Assembly (NCBI GenBank): GCA_903840385.1
Contig: CAIMFT010000024.1
Location: 1-48,957 of the forward strand
Length of the DNA: 48,957 nucleotides
Direction of reading: 5' to 3'
From: an uncultured Holophagaceae bacterium
GTDB lineage: Bacteria > Acidobacteriota > Holophagae > Holophagales > Holophagaceae
In this document: piece after piece, positions 26,826 to 34,200 of the stretch
How positions within the stretch are numbered: the first letter of the stretch is position 1
Layout of the letters: every line of letters starts with the position of its first letter
Notes under the pieces: generated by a model
Databases searched by the model: none
The model's input: only the letters and a program-made list of their open reading frames with translations
What the model was told of the DNA's origin: nothing
Translations under genes and position numbers: made by a program

Positions 26826-27614
26826 TCAGCGCATCGTCCGCCGCTGGGCGAGGAGCCACTCGAGGAAGGGCTGGGAGCTGTAGGTGGCGCCCCAGGTGTT
26901 GTGGTCCAGGCCGGGGTACTCGGTGTAGCGCATGGGGGCGGCCACGGCCTTGAGGGCCGCGGCAGCGTCTCGGGAGCCTTGCACGGGCACCACGCTGTCC
27001 AGCTCGCCGTGGAAGATCCAGATGGGCATTTTGGCGAGGCGATGGGCGAGGGCCGGCAGCGCGGGGCCGTCCTCGGGGGGCACCACCGGGACCCCAAAGG
27101 CGTGGCTGGCGAGGTCCTTGGTCCACCCGCAGATGGGTGCGGCGGCGGCGAAGCGCTCGGGGTTCCGGTAGGCCAGGTACCAGGTGCCGTGGCCGCCCAT
27201 GGAGAGGCCGGTGAGGTACACCCGATCCAGGTCCACCCTGAACTCGCCGAGTGTGCGGTCCAGGGCCGCCAGGGCCATATCAGCCTGGGCGCCGGCCCAC
27301 TGCGTCGCGGGGCGGGCATGGGGAAACACCACGATGGCGGGGAAGCGCTGGGGCGCCTTGCGGATGGCGGCGCCGAGTCCGACCTGGGTCGGGCGCAGCC
27401 CATCCGTGCCCCGCTCGCCCGCACCATGCAGGTACAGGATCACAGGCCAGGCCTGGGCAGGCGTGTAGTCCGCCGGGACATAGACCTGATACCGGTGGCG
27501 CTGGCCGCCGACGTCGAGGGTGCGCTCCAGGAAGCCGGTCTCGGCACCCTGAACACCCAGAGAGCCCGCCCACAGGCAGCCAGCGATCAGACCAGCGAGA
27601 TCGGCTCTAAACAC
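26826..27614 (-). CDS. Exported alpha/beta hydrolase, esterase/PHB-depolymerase-like
   Basis: 262-residue secreted serine hydrolase. Signal peptide to about residue 24 (LGVQGAE). The oxyanion region LYLHGAGERGTDG, nucleophile elbow GLSMGGHGTW, acid in HGELDSVVPV and His in LDHNTWGATY give a full triad of the phospholipase/carboxylesterase and prolyl-oligopeptidase-like group that includes feruloyl esterase-like and PHB depolymerase-like proteins. GTG start, five bases after GGAGGT, the strongest ribosome site in this neighbourhood. Convergent with pilD with only 3 bp between the stops. The substrate is open. Confidence 0.85.
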   Translation of the reverse strand: MFRADLAGLIAGCLWAGSLGVQGAETGFLERTLDVGGQRHRYQVYVPADYTPAQAWPVILYLHGAGERGTDGLRPTQVGLGAAIRKAPQRFPAIVVFPHARPATQWAGAQADMALAALDRTLGEFRVDLDRVYLTGLSMGGHGTWYLAYRNPERFAAAAPICGWTKDLASHAFGVPVVPPEDGPALPALAHRLAKMPIWIFHGELDSVVPVQGSRDAAAALKAVAAPMRYTEYPGLDHNTWGATYSSQPFLEWLLAQRRTMR

Positions 27615-27650
27615 AGGGCACCTCCTCTGGTCTGGGGGACCTACCGAGCG

Positions 27651-28061
27651 TTAGTGGGCCATGCCCTGGCTCAGCTCGATGAGCACGCCGCCAGTCTCGG
27701 CGGGGTGGAGGAAGGCCACGCGACACCCATGGGCGCCCTTGCGGGGGGCCTGATCGATCATGCGCACACCCTTGGCCAGCAGGCCCGCCACGGCGGCGTC
27801 GATGTCGTCCACCTCGAAGCAGACGTGGTGGATGCCGGGCCCGCGCTTCGCCAGGAACTTGCCGATGGGGCCCTCCGGGTCCGTGCTCTCCAGGTACTCC
27901 AGCGTGCTCTCACCCACCGGGAAGAAGGCCGTCTTCACCTTCTGCTCCGCCACCTCTTCCGTGTGCTCCGGCCCCATGTCGAAGAGGCGGCTCATGCGCT
28001 CCATGGCCTCAGCCAAGGCCGGCGTCGCAATGCCCAGGTGGTTGATGCGCAGCAGCTTCAT
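27651..28061 (-). CDS. mce: Methylmalonyl-CoA epimerase
   Basis: Interconverts (S)- and (R)-methylmalonyl-CoA in propionyl-CoA breakdown or propionate formation. 136 residues, a single glyoxalase/VOC module pair. Metal ligands are visible in RINHLGIATP (His), GIHHVCFEVDDI (His) and GVLIELSQ (Glu). ATG at 28061 follows GGAGGCCCC, and the protein begins at the usual family position (MKLLRINHLGIA); an upstream GTG or ATG would add residues not seen in the family. Methylmalonyl-CoA mutase is not in the window. Confidence 0.92.
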   Translation of the reverse strand: MKLLRINHLGIATPALAEAMERMSRLFDMGPEHTEEVAEQKVKTAFFPVGESTLEYLESTDPEGPIGKFLAKRGPGIHHVCFEVDDIDAAVAGLLAKGVRMIDQAPRKGAHGCRVAFLHPAETGGVLIELSQGMAH

Positions 28062-28133
28062 GGGGCCTCCGACAGCATGGGGGAAGACCTCGATCATGCA
28101 GCAGGTGGTGCAGGGACGTCCACTTTGGCTGGC

Positions 28134-28401
28134 AGCTATTGGCTATCAGCTATCAGCTATCAGCTATCAGCTATCAGCTATCAGCTATCAGCTATCAGCT
28201 ATCGGCTATCGGCTATCGGCTATCGGCTATCGGCTATCGGCTAAAGCATCTCGACCAGCCCCGAGGCCAGCCGGGGCCTTCTTGGCTGACAGCTGATAGC
28301 CGACAGCTAAAATTTTCGGCTGCCAGCTACTGCCGCCGGTTCCATCGCCGCGCTGGGCCCTGCTGGGCCCTGCTTTGGCTGATAGCTGATAGCTGACAGC
28401 C
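28134..28401. repeat. TGATAGC heptamer element, copy 1
   Basis: This fills most of the 347-bp gap between mce and the YecH-like gene. From 28141 to 28238 there are 14 head-to-tail 7-bp units: one GGCTATC, eight AGCTATC and five GGCTATC. Shorter arrays of the same heptamer on the opposite strand (GGCTGACAGCTGATAGC) follow near 28283-28306 and at 28377-28400. The right end (CCTGCTTTGGCTGATAGCTG) nearly matches the right end of the copy at 32032-32178. Confidence 0.9.
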
Positions 28402-28408
28402 CAAAGGC

Positions 28409-28651
28409 TCAGTGCTGACACGCCGGGGCGTGGCCCAGGCTCACGGTGCCGTTCTGCACCGTGACTTTGCCCTTGCTGCCCAGGAAGGCGAGGACGCCGT
28501 CAAAGTCGAAGCTGTCGCCACCGCAGTTGCAGTAGACGGCCGTAGGACCGTGGGCGGCAGCGGAGGCGGCGCGCAGGTCCTCGAGGGAGCAGGCCCCGCC
28601 CTTCTCCAGCAGCAGGCCCAGGAGGTCGTGACCAAAGAGGGGTTCAGACAT
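28409..28651 (-). CDS. YecH/DUF2492-like small metal-binding protein
   Basis: 80-residue cytoplasmic protein. It matches the DUF2492 pattern: an early His (FGHDLLGLLLE), a mid Cys-x-Cys (VYCNCGGDSFDFD), FLGSKGKV and a C-terminal Cys-x-His (PACQH). These conserved Cys and His residues probably bind a metal; the function of the family is not established. ATG at 28651 follows GGAG and is the expected family start (MSEPLFGHD). A good sigma-70-like promoter lies directly upstream. Not in an operon with holB. Confidence 0.75.
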   Translation of the reverse strand: MSEPLFGHDLLGLLLEKGGACSLEDLRAASAAAHGPTAVYCNCGGDSFDFDGVLAFLGSKGKVTVQNGTVSLGHAPACQH

Positions 28652-28687
28652 GGGGGGCTCCAAATTAGGACACAAGACTCTTTAACT

Positions 28688-28715
28688 ATTCTAGCCCGAA
28701 AAATCGGCCTGGCAA
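28688..28715 (-). promoter_or_regulatory. Sigma-70-like promoter of the YecH-like gene
   Basis: Minus-strand TTGCCA (28715-28710), 16-bp spacer, TAGAAT (28693-28688). Transcription would begin near 28681, about 30 bases before the ATG at 28651. Confidence 0.5.
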
Positions 28716-28729
28716 CCCCTGTGCAGACA

Positions 28730-29746
28730 CTAGGTCAGGGAGAGGGCCACTTCCCGGATCAGCGGATCGGGACTGAGGTTGCGGGGCAGGTGGCGCAGGG
28801 CCTCCAGCACCGCCTCCTGGGGGGACTTCAGGTCCCGGGGGACGGCGGCCAGCTTGGCCAGGACCTCCCGCCAGGGCAGCAGGACCGGGGGCTCGCCAGC
28901 CTGCAGGCGGGCCAGGTCTGCCAGGATCCGCAGCAGCAGCTCCAGGGGCTGGCGCAGCTGTTCCCCCTGGGCCAGGACGGCGTCCTTTTCGGGCAGCAGG
29001 ATCCCGGCGGCCTGACTGTAGGGACGGCCCGCCAGCAGGTCCAGCCAAGCCTCCAGCTGGGCCTCGGCCCGCCGGTACTCCGCTTCGCCCAGCAGACGCA
29101 GGCTGCCCTCGCCCAGGGCGGACCAGCGCTCCCGGTCAGCCTCCAGCCAGCCGTGGCGCTGGGCCACCTCCCAGGCCTCCGGGGGGGCCAGGGGGGCGAA
29201 GGAGATGCGCTCGCAGCGGCTGCGGATGGTCTGCAGCAGGGCCTCAGGGCGGTGGGTCACCAGGATGAAGTGGGTGCCCTGTGGGGGCTCTTCCAGGGTC
29301 TTCAGCAGGATGTTGCCGCTGGACTCGTTGAGGCGGTGGGCCTCCTCCACCAGCACCCAGCGGTGGCAGCCCAGGGCCGGAGCCAGGGCGGCCCACTCGA
29401 TGACCCCCCGGCTGAAGCGGGCCTGGCCATTGGAGTCCAGGCCTTCCCGCACCTGATCGATGCGGATGACGCCGGCCTTGCCCTCAGGGACGATGCGCAG
29501 CAGGTTGGGCAGCTCGAAGGGCAGGTCCTCCCCCTCCAGCATGCGGCAGCCTTCACACTGGCCGCAGGCGCAGCGGCGCAGGCAGATCTCCCGCTGGGCC
29601 AGCTCCAGCGCCACACGCCGCTTGCCGATGCCCTCGGGCCCGGTGAAGAGCAGGGAGCCGCGGATCCGGCCGCCCTGGATCCGGTCCAGCAGGCGCTGGC
29701 GGATGGCCTGGTGGCCGCTGACCTTGGCCGAGAAGGGCCCGGTCAT
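28730..29746 (-). CDS. holB: DNA polymerase III delta' subunit
   Basis: Clamp-loader subunit, 338 residues. AAA+ features: Walker A-like GPEGIGKRRVA, four-Cys zinc module CLRRCACGQCEGC, sensor/arginine-finger region with SRC (TIRSRCERISF) typical of delta' and tau/gamma. VLVEEAHRLNESSGNILLKT is the Walker B region where Glu-rich VEEAHR replaces DExx, as in delta' proteins. C-terminal helical collar is variable. The ATG overlaps the tmk stop by four bases, and tmk-holB is a common bacterial pair. Confidence 0.9.
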   Translation of the reverse strand: MTGPFSAKVSGHQAIRQRLLDRIQGGRIRGSLLFTGPEGIGKRRVALELAQREICLRRCACGQCEGCRMLEGEDLPFELPNLLRIVPEGKAGVIRIDQVREGLDSNGQARFSRGVIEWAALAPALGCHRWVLVEEAHRLNESSGNILLKTLEEPPQGTHFILVTHRPEALLQTIRSRCERISFAPLAPPEAWEVAQRHGWLEADRERWSALGEGSLRLLGEAEYRRAEAQLEAWLDLLAGRPYSQAAGILLPEKDAVLAQGEQLRQPLELLLRILADLARLQAGEPPVLLPWREVLAKLAAVPRDLKSPQEAVLEALRHLPRNLSPDPLIREVALSLT

Positions 29747-30411
29747 GGGTCCACCGAGAAGCCAGCGTTGCGCAGGAGCGGGGCCACGCGGTGCCAGATC
29801 GCCTCTTCCACCTGGTCTGCGGTCTCCCGGGAGGGGATGAGGGCCACGCGGTTGGGGTGGGCCTGGGCGATGGCCAGGAAGCGCTTCCGCACCCGGCGGT
29901 GGAAGTCCAGCTCGGCCTCATCGAAGCGGGTCTCGGCGAACTCCGGTCCCAGGGTCTGATTGCGGGCACTCACCCGCTGCAGAGAGACCTCCGGGTCCAT
30001 GTCCAGGAGGATGGTGAGGTGGGGGCGCAGGCCCCGCAGCACCAGCTCACCCAGGCGGTCCAGGGCCGTATCCGAGACCCCGCTGGCCCCCTGGTAGGCC
30101 CGAGTGGAGTCCTCGAAGCGATCCACCAAGACCACCTTGCCTTCGGCCAGAGAGGGCCGGATCACCTGCTCCAGGTGCTGGGCACGGTCGGCGTAGAAGA
30201 GCAGCAGCTCAGCATCGGGGCACCAGGCCTCGCCGGACGCATGGGGCTCCAGCAGCAGGCGGCGGACCTCGCGGCCCAGGGTCGTGCCGCCGGGTTCCTT
30301 CGACACCACCAGGGGCAGGCACAGGTGCCGCAGCCGCTCCGAGAGCCGCAGAAGCTGGGTGGACTTGCCAGACCCCTCCACGCCCTCGATGGTGATGAAC
30401 ACGCCCTGCAC
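29743..30411 (-). CDS. tmk: Thymidylate kinase
   Basis: Phosphorylates dTMP to dTDP with ATP. 222 residues. P-loop EGVEGSGKSTQ, the dTMP-binding VDRFEDSTRAYQG (DRX motif), KEPGGTTLGREVR, and a lid region with basic residues. GTG start four bases after GGAGG. Coupled to holB through an ATGA overlap, and divergent from the zinc-ribbon gene. Confidence 0.95.
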   Translation of the reverse strand: MQGVFITIEGVEGSGKSTQLLRLSERLRHLCLPLVVSKEPGGTTLGREVRRLLLEPHASGEAWCPDAELLLFYADRAQHLEQVIRPSLAEGKVVLVDRFEDSTRAYQGASGVSDTALDRLGELVLRGLRPHLTILLDMDPEVSLQRVSARNQTLGPEFAETRFDEAELDFHRRVRKRFLAIAQAHPNRVALIPSRETADQVEEAIWHRVAPLLRNAGFSVDP

Positions 30412-30501
30412 GGTGCCTCCAGCCTTTGAGGATACCCTGGCCGGCCGGGCGACATGCTTTCAGCGGAGTGCTATCCTTTTCCCCACTCAGAGGAGTGCCA
30501 G

Positions 30502-31548
30502 GTGGCCGAAGCGATCCATTGCCCGAGCTGCTCCACCCGCTACCGCCTTCGGCTGGAGCGCATCCGACCCGCCCACCGCCGGGCCAGATGCTTCACCTGC
30601 GGCGATGTCTTCCCGGTGGACGAGGCCGTGCAGCGCCTGCTGGTCGAGGCCTTGCCGGTGGAAGAGGCCCCGGCCCCCGAGCCGGTGCCCGCCCTGACCC
30701 TCAGCGATCTCGAGCTGGCACCCGAGTCTTCTCCCCTTGAGGAGGCCTCCAGCGAAGAGGTGCTCGACGAGGAAGCCCTCGGCGAGGAGGTCCGGGCCAG
30801 CGCGTCCCTGGCCGACACGCTCTCAGACGCCCCGCTGATCCTGCCGGAGTCCAAGGACCCCTTCCTGCCTGCGGAGCCCTCCGCCACAGATGGGGACCCG
30901 GTCACGGCCTCGGGCTACACCTCGGCCCGGGACGCCATCGACAAGCTCTTCGCAGACACCCCGCTGCAGGCCCCCGCCATGCACTTTGAGCGGGGCGATG
31001 GCCCCATGGACATGGATATCGCCCTTTCCGCCCTGGATGCCACCCTGCCCTCCCCCCCAGCCATTCCCGAGACCGTGGCCTCCGGCGTCCCCGGGGACGG
31101 CCCCCTGGACCAAGCCTCCCTGAGCACCCTCAGCGGGGCCAGCAATGCCACGGTCCGCATCTCCCAGGAGGAGCTGCTGATGGCCCTGGCCTCAGTGCCT
31201 GCCTCCGTCGCCGAGGAACCGGCTCCGACGCCTGCCTTCCAGCCCCTGCCGGAAGCGGCCGAGGTCGGCGCCGAACTGTTGCGCCTCAAGGTCGGCACCG
31301 AGGTCTACGGTGGCCTGACCATGCCCCAGCTCATCGCCTGGGTGGAAGAGGGCCGCATCCTGGAGCAGCACCTGATCGCCCGCCAGCACAGCGAGAACTG
31401 GCTGGAGGCCTTCAAGGTCCCCGGACTTCGGCCCGTCTTCGAGCGCCTCCGCCGCACCCGCACCGGCAGCGTGCCGACCTTGGAGTCCCCCGCCCCGGAG
31501 CCAGAGCCCAAGAAGGGCTTCCTCAGCAGCCTGTTTGGAAGGAACTGA
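30502..31548 (+). CDS. Zinc-ribbon protein with acidic linker and GYF_2-like C-terminus
   Basis: 348 residues, function unknown. An MJ0042-type zinc ribbon at the N-terminus has Cys7, Cys10, Cys30 and Cys33 (CPSC ... CFTC). Residues of about 45-255 are acidic, Ala/Pro/Ser-rich and probably disordered. The end (about 263-312, VYGGLTMPQLIAWVEEGRIL, then WLEAFKVPGL) resembles the GYF_2/DUF4339 fold, a peptide-binding module. The tail EPEPKKGFLSSLFGRN could be a short amphipathic or docking motif. GTG at 30502 is chosen because GAGGAG lies seven bases before and the ribbon starts at once; an ATG at 30454 has no ribosome site. The next gene starts directly after its stop. Confidence 0.65.
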   Translation: MAEAIHCPSCSTRYRLRLERIRPAHRRARCFTCGDVFPVDEAVQRLLVEALPVEEAPAPEPVPALTLSDLELAPESSPLEEASSEEVLDEEALGEEVRASASLADTLSDAPLILPESKDPFLPAEPSATDGDPVTASGYTSARDAIDKLFADTPLQAPAMHFERGDGPMDMDIALSALDATLPSPPAIPETVASGVPGDGPLDQASLSTLSGASNATVRISQEELLMALASVPASVAEEPAPTPAFQPLPEAAEVGAELLRLKVGTEVYGGLTMPQLIAWVEEGRILEQHLIARQHSENWLEAFKVPGLRPVFERLRRTRTGSVPTLESPAPEPEPKKGFLSSLFGRN

Positions 31549-32025
31549 ATGCAGACCATCCTCTTCGCCGCATGCCTGGCCCTGGCCCAGGTGCCCGCTG
31601 CTGCTCCGGTCAAGGAAGCCCCGGCCCCCGCCGCCCTGCCCCTCTCCTTCCACTCCGAGTCCCTCCCCTTCAAGTGGGACCGCACCATCCCCCTCGCCAT
31701 CCAGGTGGACGGCCTGAAGATCAGCAAGATCTTCTTCAACAAGCGCATGATCCAGGGCGGGGTCCTGGGCATGCTCAAGAACACCGAGTTCGGCACCCGG
31801 GCCCAGGTGGAAGTGACCAACACCAGCACGCTGCCCCGGGTCCCCGGCTTTGCCGTGGCGGTACTGGACAAGGACGGTCGCCTGCTGGGCGTCGCCTCCG
31901 GCGGCACCAAGCTGGGCACCCTCAGCCCCGGCGAGACCGAGACCTTCGACCTGAACTTCGCCCAGGTAAAGGAGCGCCTCGCCTCGGGAGCGACATTTAT
32001 CCTGGCCGTGGAGTTACGGAACTGA
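31549..32025 (+). CDS. Secreted FxLYD-like protein of unknown function
   Basis: 158 residues. A short signal peptide (MQTILFAACLALAQVPAAA) is followed by a linker and one beta-rich domain. AQVEVTNTSTLP, FAVAVLDKDGRLLGVASGG and TLSPGETETFDL match the pattern of FxLYD-type immunoglobulin-like domains, which often occur in envelope proteins. The start codon follows the stop of the zinc-ribbon gene with no gap (TGAATG), so the two are translated together. I do not recognise a specific family. Confidence 0.6.
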   Translation: MQTILFAACLALAQVPAAAPVKEAPAPAALPLSFHSESLPFKWDRTIPLAIQVDGLKISKIFFNKRMIQGGVLGMLKNTEFGTRAQVEVTNTSTLPRVPGFAVAVLDKDGRLLGVASGGTKLGTLSPGETETFDLNFAQVKERLASGATFILAVELRN

Positions 32026-32031
32026 GTCCTT

Positions 32032-32178
32032 GGCTATCAGCTGTCGGCTATCAGCTATCAGCCAAGACTGGACGCCGACCCACCCGATCAGGCCAGCTTG
32101 TCCTGCACGCAATGAACAGGCACGGCTCACCCATTCGAGCCAGGACCTGCTTTAGCTGATAGCTGACAGCTGATAGCC
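32032..32178. repeat. TGATAGC heptamer element, copy 2
   Basis: 147 bp with 25-bp terminal inverted repeats that differ at one position: left 32032-32056 (begins GGCTATCAGCTGTCGGCTAT) and right 32154-32178 (complement begins GGCTATCAGCTGTCAGCTAT). The 97-bp centre has no open frame of note and no similarity to the centre of copy 1. It fills the gap between two convergent genes. No clear target-site duplication flanks it. Confidence 0.85.
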
Positions 32179-32183
32179 ACCAA

Positions 32184-33188
32184 TCAATTCGCTTCCTGCT
32201 CCCGGTAGTGGGACAGGATCTCTTCGGGCGAGGCTGTGGCGGTACCGACCTTGGCGACCACCACGCCGGCGGCGGCGTTGGCCAGCATGGCCGCTTCGCG
32301 CCAGTCCGCACCGGCCCCGACGGCCGCGCTGAAGGCGGCGATGACGGTGTCCCCGGCGCCGCTCACGTCATAGACCTCGCGGGCCTCGGTGGGAATCATC
32401 CAGGGGGTGCCCTGCCCCGTCTCCGGGGAGAACAGCGCCATGCCCCGCTCGCTGCGGGTGATGAGCAGGCCCTTCAGGCCCAGGTCGGCCATGAGCTCCC
32501 GCCCCGCAACGGTGACTTCCATATCCGAGCGGGCGGCCCGGGCTGCCAGCTCCGCGGTCTCCTTGGTGTTGGGAGTCATCAGGGTGGCTCCGCGGTAGAG
32601 CTCGCGGTGGGCGGGCTTGGGATCCACGATCCAGGGCAGGTTGCGGGCGGCGCAGAGGGCGCGCACCGAGGCCATCACAGGTGCACTCACGGCCCCCTTG
32701 GCGTAGTCCGAGATGATGAGGGCCGAGGCCTCGGCCAGGGCCCGCTCCAGGCGGTCCTTGAGGCCCAGCAGCACGGCCGGATCCGGTGGCCCCGCTTCCT
32801 CCCGGTCGATGCGGAGCATCTGCTGCTGCTGGCCGATGACCCGGGTCTTGATGATGGTGGGGCGGGAGCTGTCCAGCACCAGACCCGAGATGGAGACCCC
32901 GAGTCCTGCCAGCAGGCCCAGGACCCGATCGCCTGCGGTGTCCTTCTGGAGGGTGCCGATGAGGAGGGGCTCGGCCCCGAGGGCCTTGAGGTTCGCTGCC
33001 ACGTTGGCGGCCCCGCCGAGCACCGCCTGCTCCCGGGTGACCCGCACGATGGGCACCGGCGCCTCGGGCGAGATGCGGTTCACCTCACCGAAGAGGTACT
33101 CGTCCAGCATCACGTCCCCCAGGACGGCCACCTTGCAGCCCTCCATGCGGCGGAGGAGGTTGGCTGCCTGCTCCCGGTCGAGCCTCAT
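32184..33188 (-). CDS. rfaE1: D-glycero-beta-D-manno-heptose-7-phosphate kinase
   Basis: PfkB-family sugar kinase, 334 residues, which makes heptose 1,7-bisphosphate for the lipopolysaccharide inner core. This is the kinase half of E. coli HldE (first domain), here as a separate protein without the adenylyltransferase half. Substrate side: ISPEAPVPIV and GGAANVAANLKALGA; catalytic base in DVSGAGDTVIAAF; VDPKP and TPNTKE are typical of RfaE. The start ATG overlaps the stop of the small Trm112 gene (ATGA). Presence of this gene supports a Gram-negative envelope with heptose. Confidence 0.93.
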   Translation of the reverse strand: MRLDREQAANLLRRMEGCKVAVLGDVMLDEYLFGEVNRISPEAPVPIVRVTREQAVLGGAANVAANLKALGAEPLLIGTLQKDTAGDRVLGLLAGLGVSISGLVLDSSRPTIIKTRVIGQQQQMLRIDREEAGPPDPAVLLGLKDRLERALAEASALIISDYAKGAVSAPVMASVRALCAARNLPWIVDPKPAHRELYRGATLMTPNTKETAELAARAARSDMEVTVAGRELMADLGLKGLLITRSERGMALFSPETGQGTPWMIPTEAREVYDVSGAGDTVIAAFSAAVGAGADWREAAMLANAAAGVVVAKVGTATASPEEILSHYREQEAN

Positions 33189-33352
33189 GCGTCCACCTTC
33201 TTGGCGCGGTCCACCAGCATGACGGGGATGCCGTCCTCGATGGGGTAGAGCAAGCCGCAGGCTGTGCAGCGCAAGCCATCGGCACGCTCCTCCAGGTCCC
33301 CACCGCAGGCGGGGCAGCAGAGGATCTCCAGGAGGCGCGGATCGAGCGGCAT
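33185..33352 (-). CDS. Trm112/YcaR-like zinc-ribbon small protein
   Basis: 55 residues: a treble-clef zinc ribbon with Cys13, Cys16 (LCCPACGGDL) and Cys29, Cys32 (RCTACGLLYPIEDGIPVML). This closely follows the Trm112/UPF0434 family, whose members act as small partners or stabilisers of methyltransferases; in E. coli ycaR lies among lipopolysaccharide genes. It overlaps rfaE1 by four bases. The ATG at 33352 is six bases after TAAGCT, so the message may be leaderless. Confidence 0.85.
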   Translation of the reverse strand: MPLDPRLLEILCCPACGGDLEERADGLRCTACGLLYPIEDGIPVMLVDRAKKVDA

Positions 33353-33358
33353 GGGCCT

Positions 33359-33364
33359 AGCTTA
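33359..33364 (-). promoter_or_regulatory. TAAGCT box, leaderless start of trm112-rfaE1
   Basis: Minus-strand TAAGCT, then AGGCCC, then ATG at 33352. The gap to the upstream gene's end leaves space for little else. Confidence 0.4.
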
Positions 33365-33393
33365 GCGGAATCCAGGAGCGTTGGCCCGGGCCC

Positions 33394-34092
33394 TCACCAC
33401 GCCCGGTGGCCGACAGTGAGCACGACCTGGAGGCCCAGTCGATCCTCCACCCGGCCGAGGGGCGTTGCCGAGAGCCCTGAAGTGGTCCAGCGCTGATAGC
33501 GCCCACCCACCACGCGGACCTCCACAAAGCCATGGTTCCGCTCAAAGCCCAGGCCCACGGTGCCGTAGGGGAACCAGGCATCCAGCACGCTGCTCTGACT
33601 GAGGGTGTGGACCTCCTCGGTCTGGATGTACCCAAAGGCCTGCAGCAACGCCAGGGTGGTGACCGTGGCGTAGGAGTCCTGGGTCCGGGCCACCCAGGTG
33701 TTCTGGTAGCCCCCACCGTAGAAGAAGCGGAAACCGCCGTCCTCCGTCAGCGCCACCTGGTGCTCCAGTCCGAGGCGCAGGTTGCGGTAGATGTCCGAGA
33801 GGTCCCCGCCGTCCCAGGTGGGGCTGACCCTGGAGCCCAGCACCTTATCCACCCGGGTGCCCCCATAGTCCAGCACAGCCCGCAGGCGGTGGGTCTCGTC
33901 GAAGGCGTAGCCCAGGGCCAGGCCCGTGCCCAGGCCCAGGTGGCCGTGGAGGTCACTCGCCAGGGTGCCGGGGCCGCTGCCCAGGCCCGAGGTCAAGTGG
34001 AAGCGGGCCTCCCAGTACCCTCCCTCCGGCGGCCCCTGGGACCAGAGGGGCAGAACGGCCAGAGCCAGAAAGGCGGCGGGTCGAGGGCGCAT
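33394..34092 (-). CDS. Outer-membrane beta-barrel-like protein, unknown function
   Basis: 232 residues. Signal peptide (MRPRPAAFLALAVLPLWSQG), then alternating strands with Gly and aromatic residues: HLGLGTGLALGYAF, RLRAVLDYGG, LRLGLEHQVAL, FRFFYGGGYQNTW, YGTVGLGFERNHGFVEVRVV and final LGLQVVLTVGHRAW. The last strand ends in an aromatic residue, as barrel assembly signals often do. The pattern fits an 8-10-strand porin-like or OmpW/OmpA-type barrel. ATG at 34092 is five bases after GGAGG; the frame stays open far upstream but only as a shadow of the acyl-CoA ligase gene. Divergent from that ligase. Confidence 0.65.
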   Translation of the reverse strand: MRPRPAAFLALAVLPLWSQGPPEGGYWEARFHLTSGLGSGPGTLASDLHGHLGLGTGLALGYAFDETHRLRAVLDYGGTRVDKVLGSRVSPTWDGGDLSDIYRNLRLGLEHQVALTEDGGFRFFYGGGYQNTWVARTQDSYATVTTLALLQAFGYIQTEEVHTLSQSSVLDAWFPYGTVGLGFERNHGFVEVRVVGGRYQRWTTSGLSATPLGRVEDRLGLQVVLTVGHRAW

Positions 34093-34200
34093 GGATACCT
34101 CCATCGGCAGGTCCAGGGGAAGACCTGAGCCGCAGCCCGGCAAGGATGAGTATGCTGGGACACTCACCCGCCCTTCCATCCCCTGCTCTTCAGGTGCCTC

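Noticed and set aside
28134..28260. Possible CRISPR array
   Set aside because: The repeats are seven bases long, in direct contact and without spacers; no cas genes are near.
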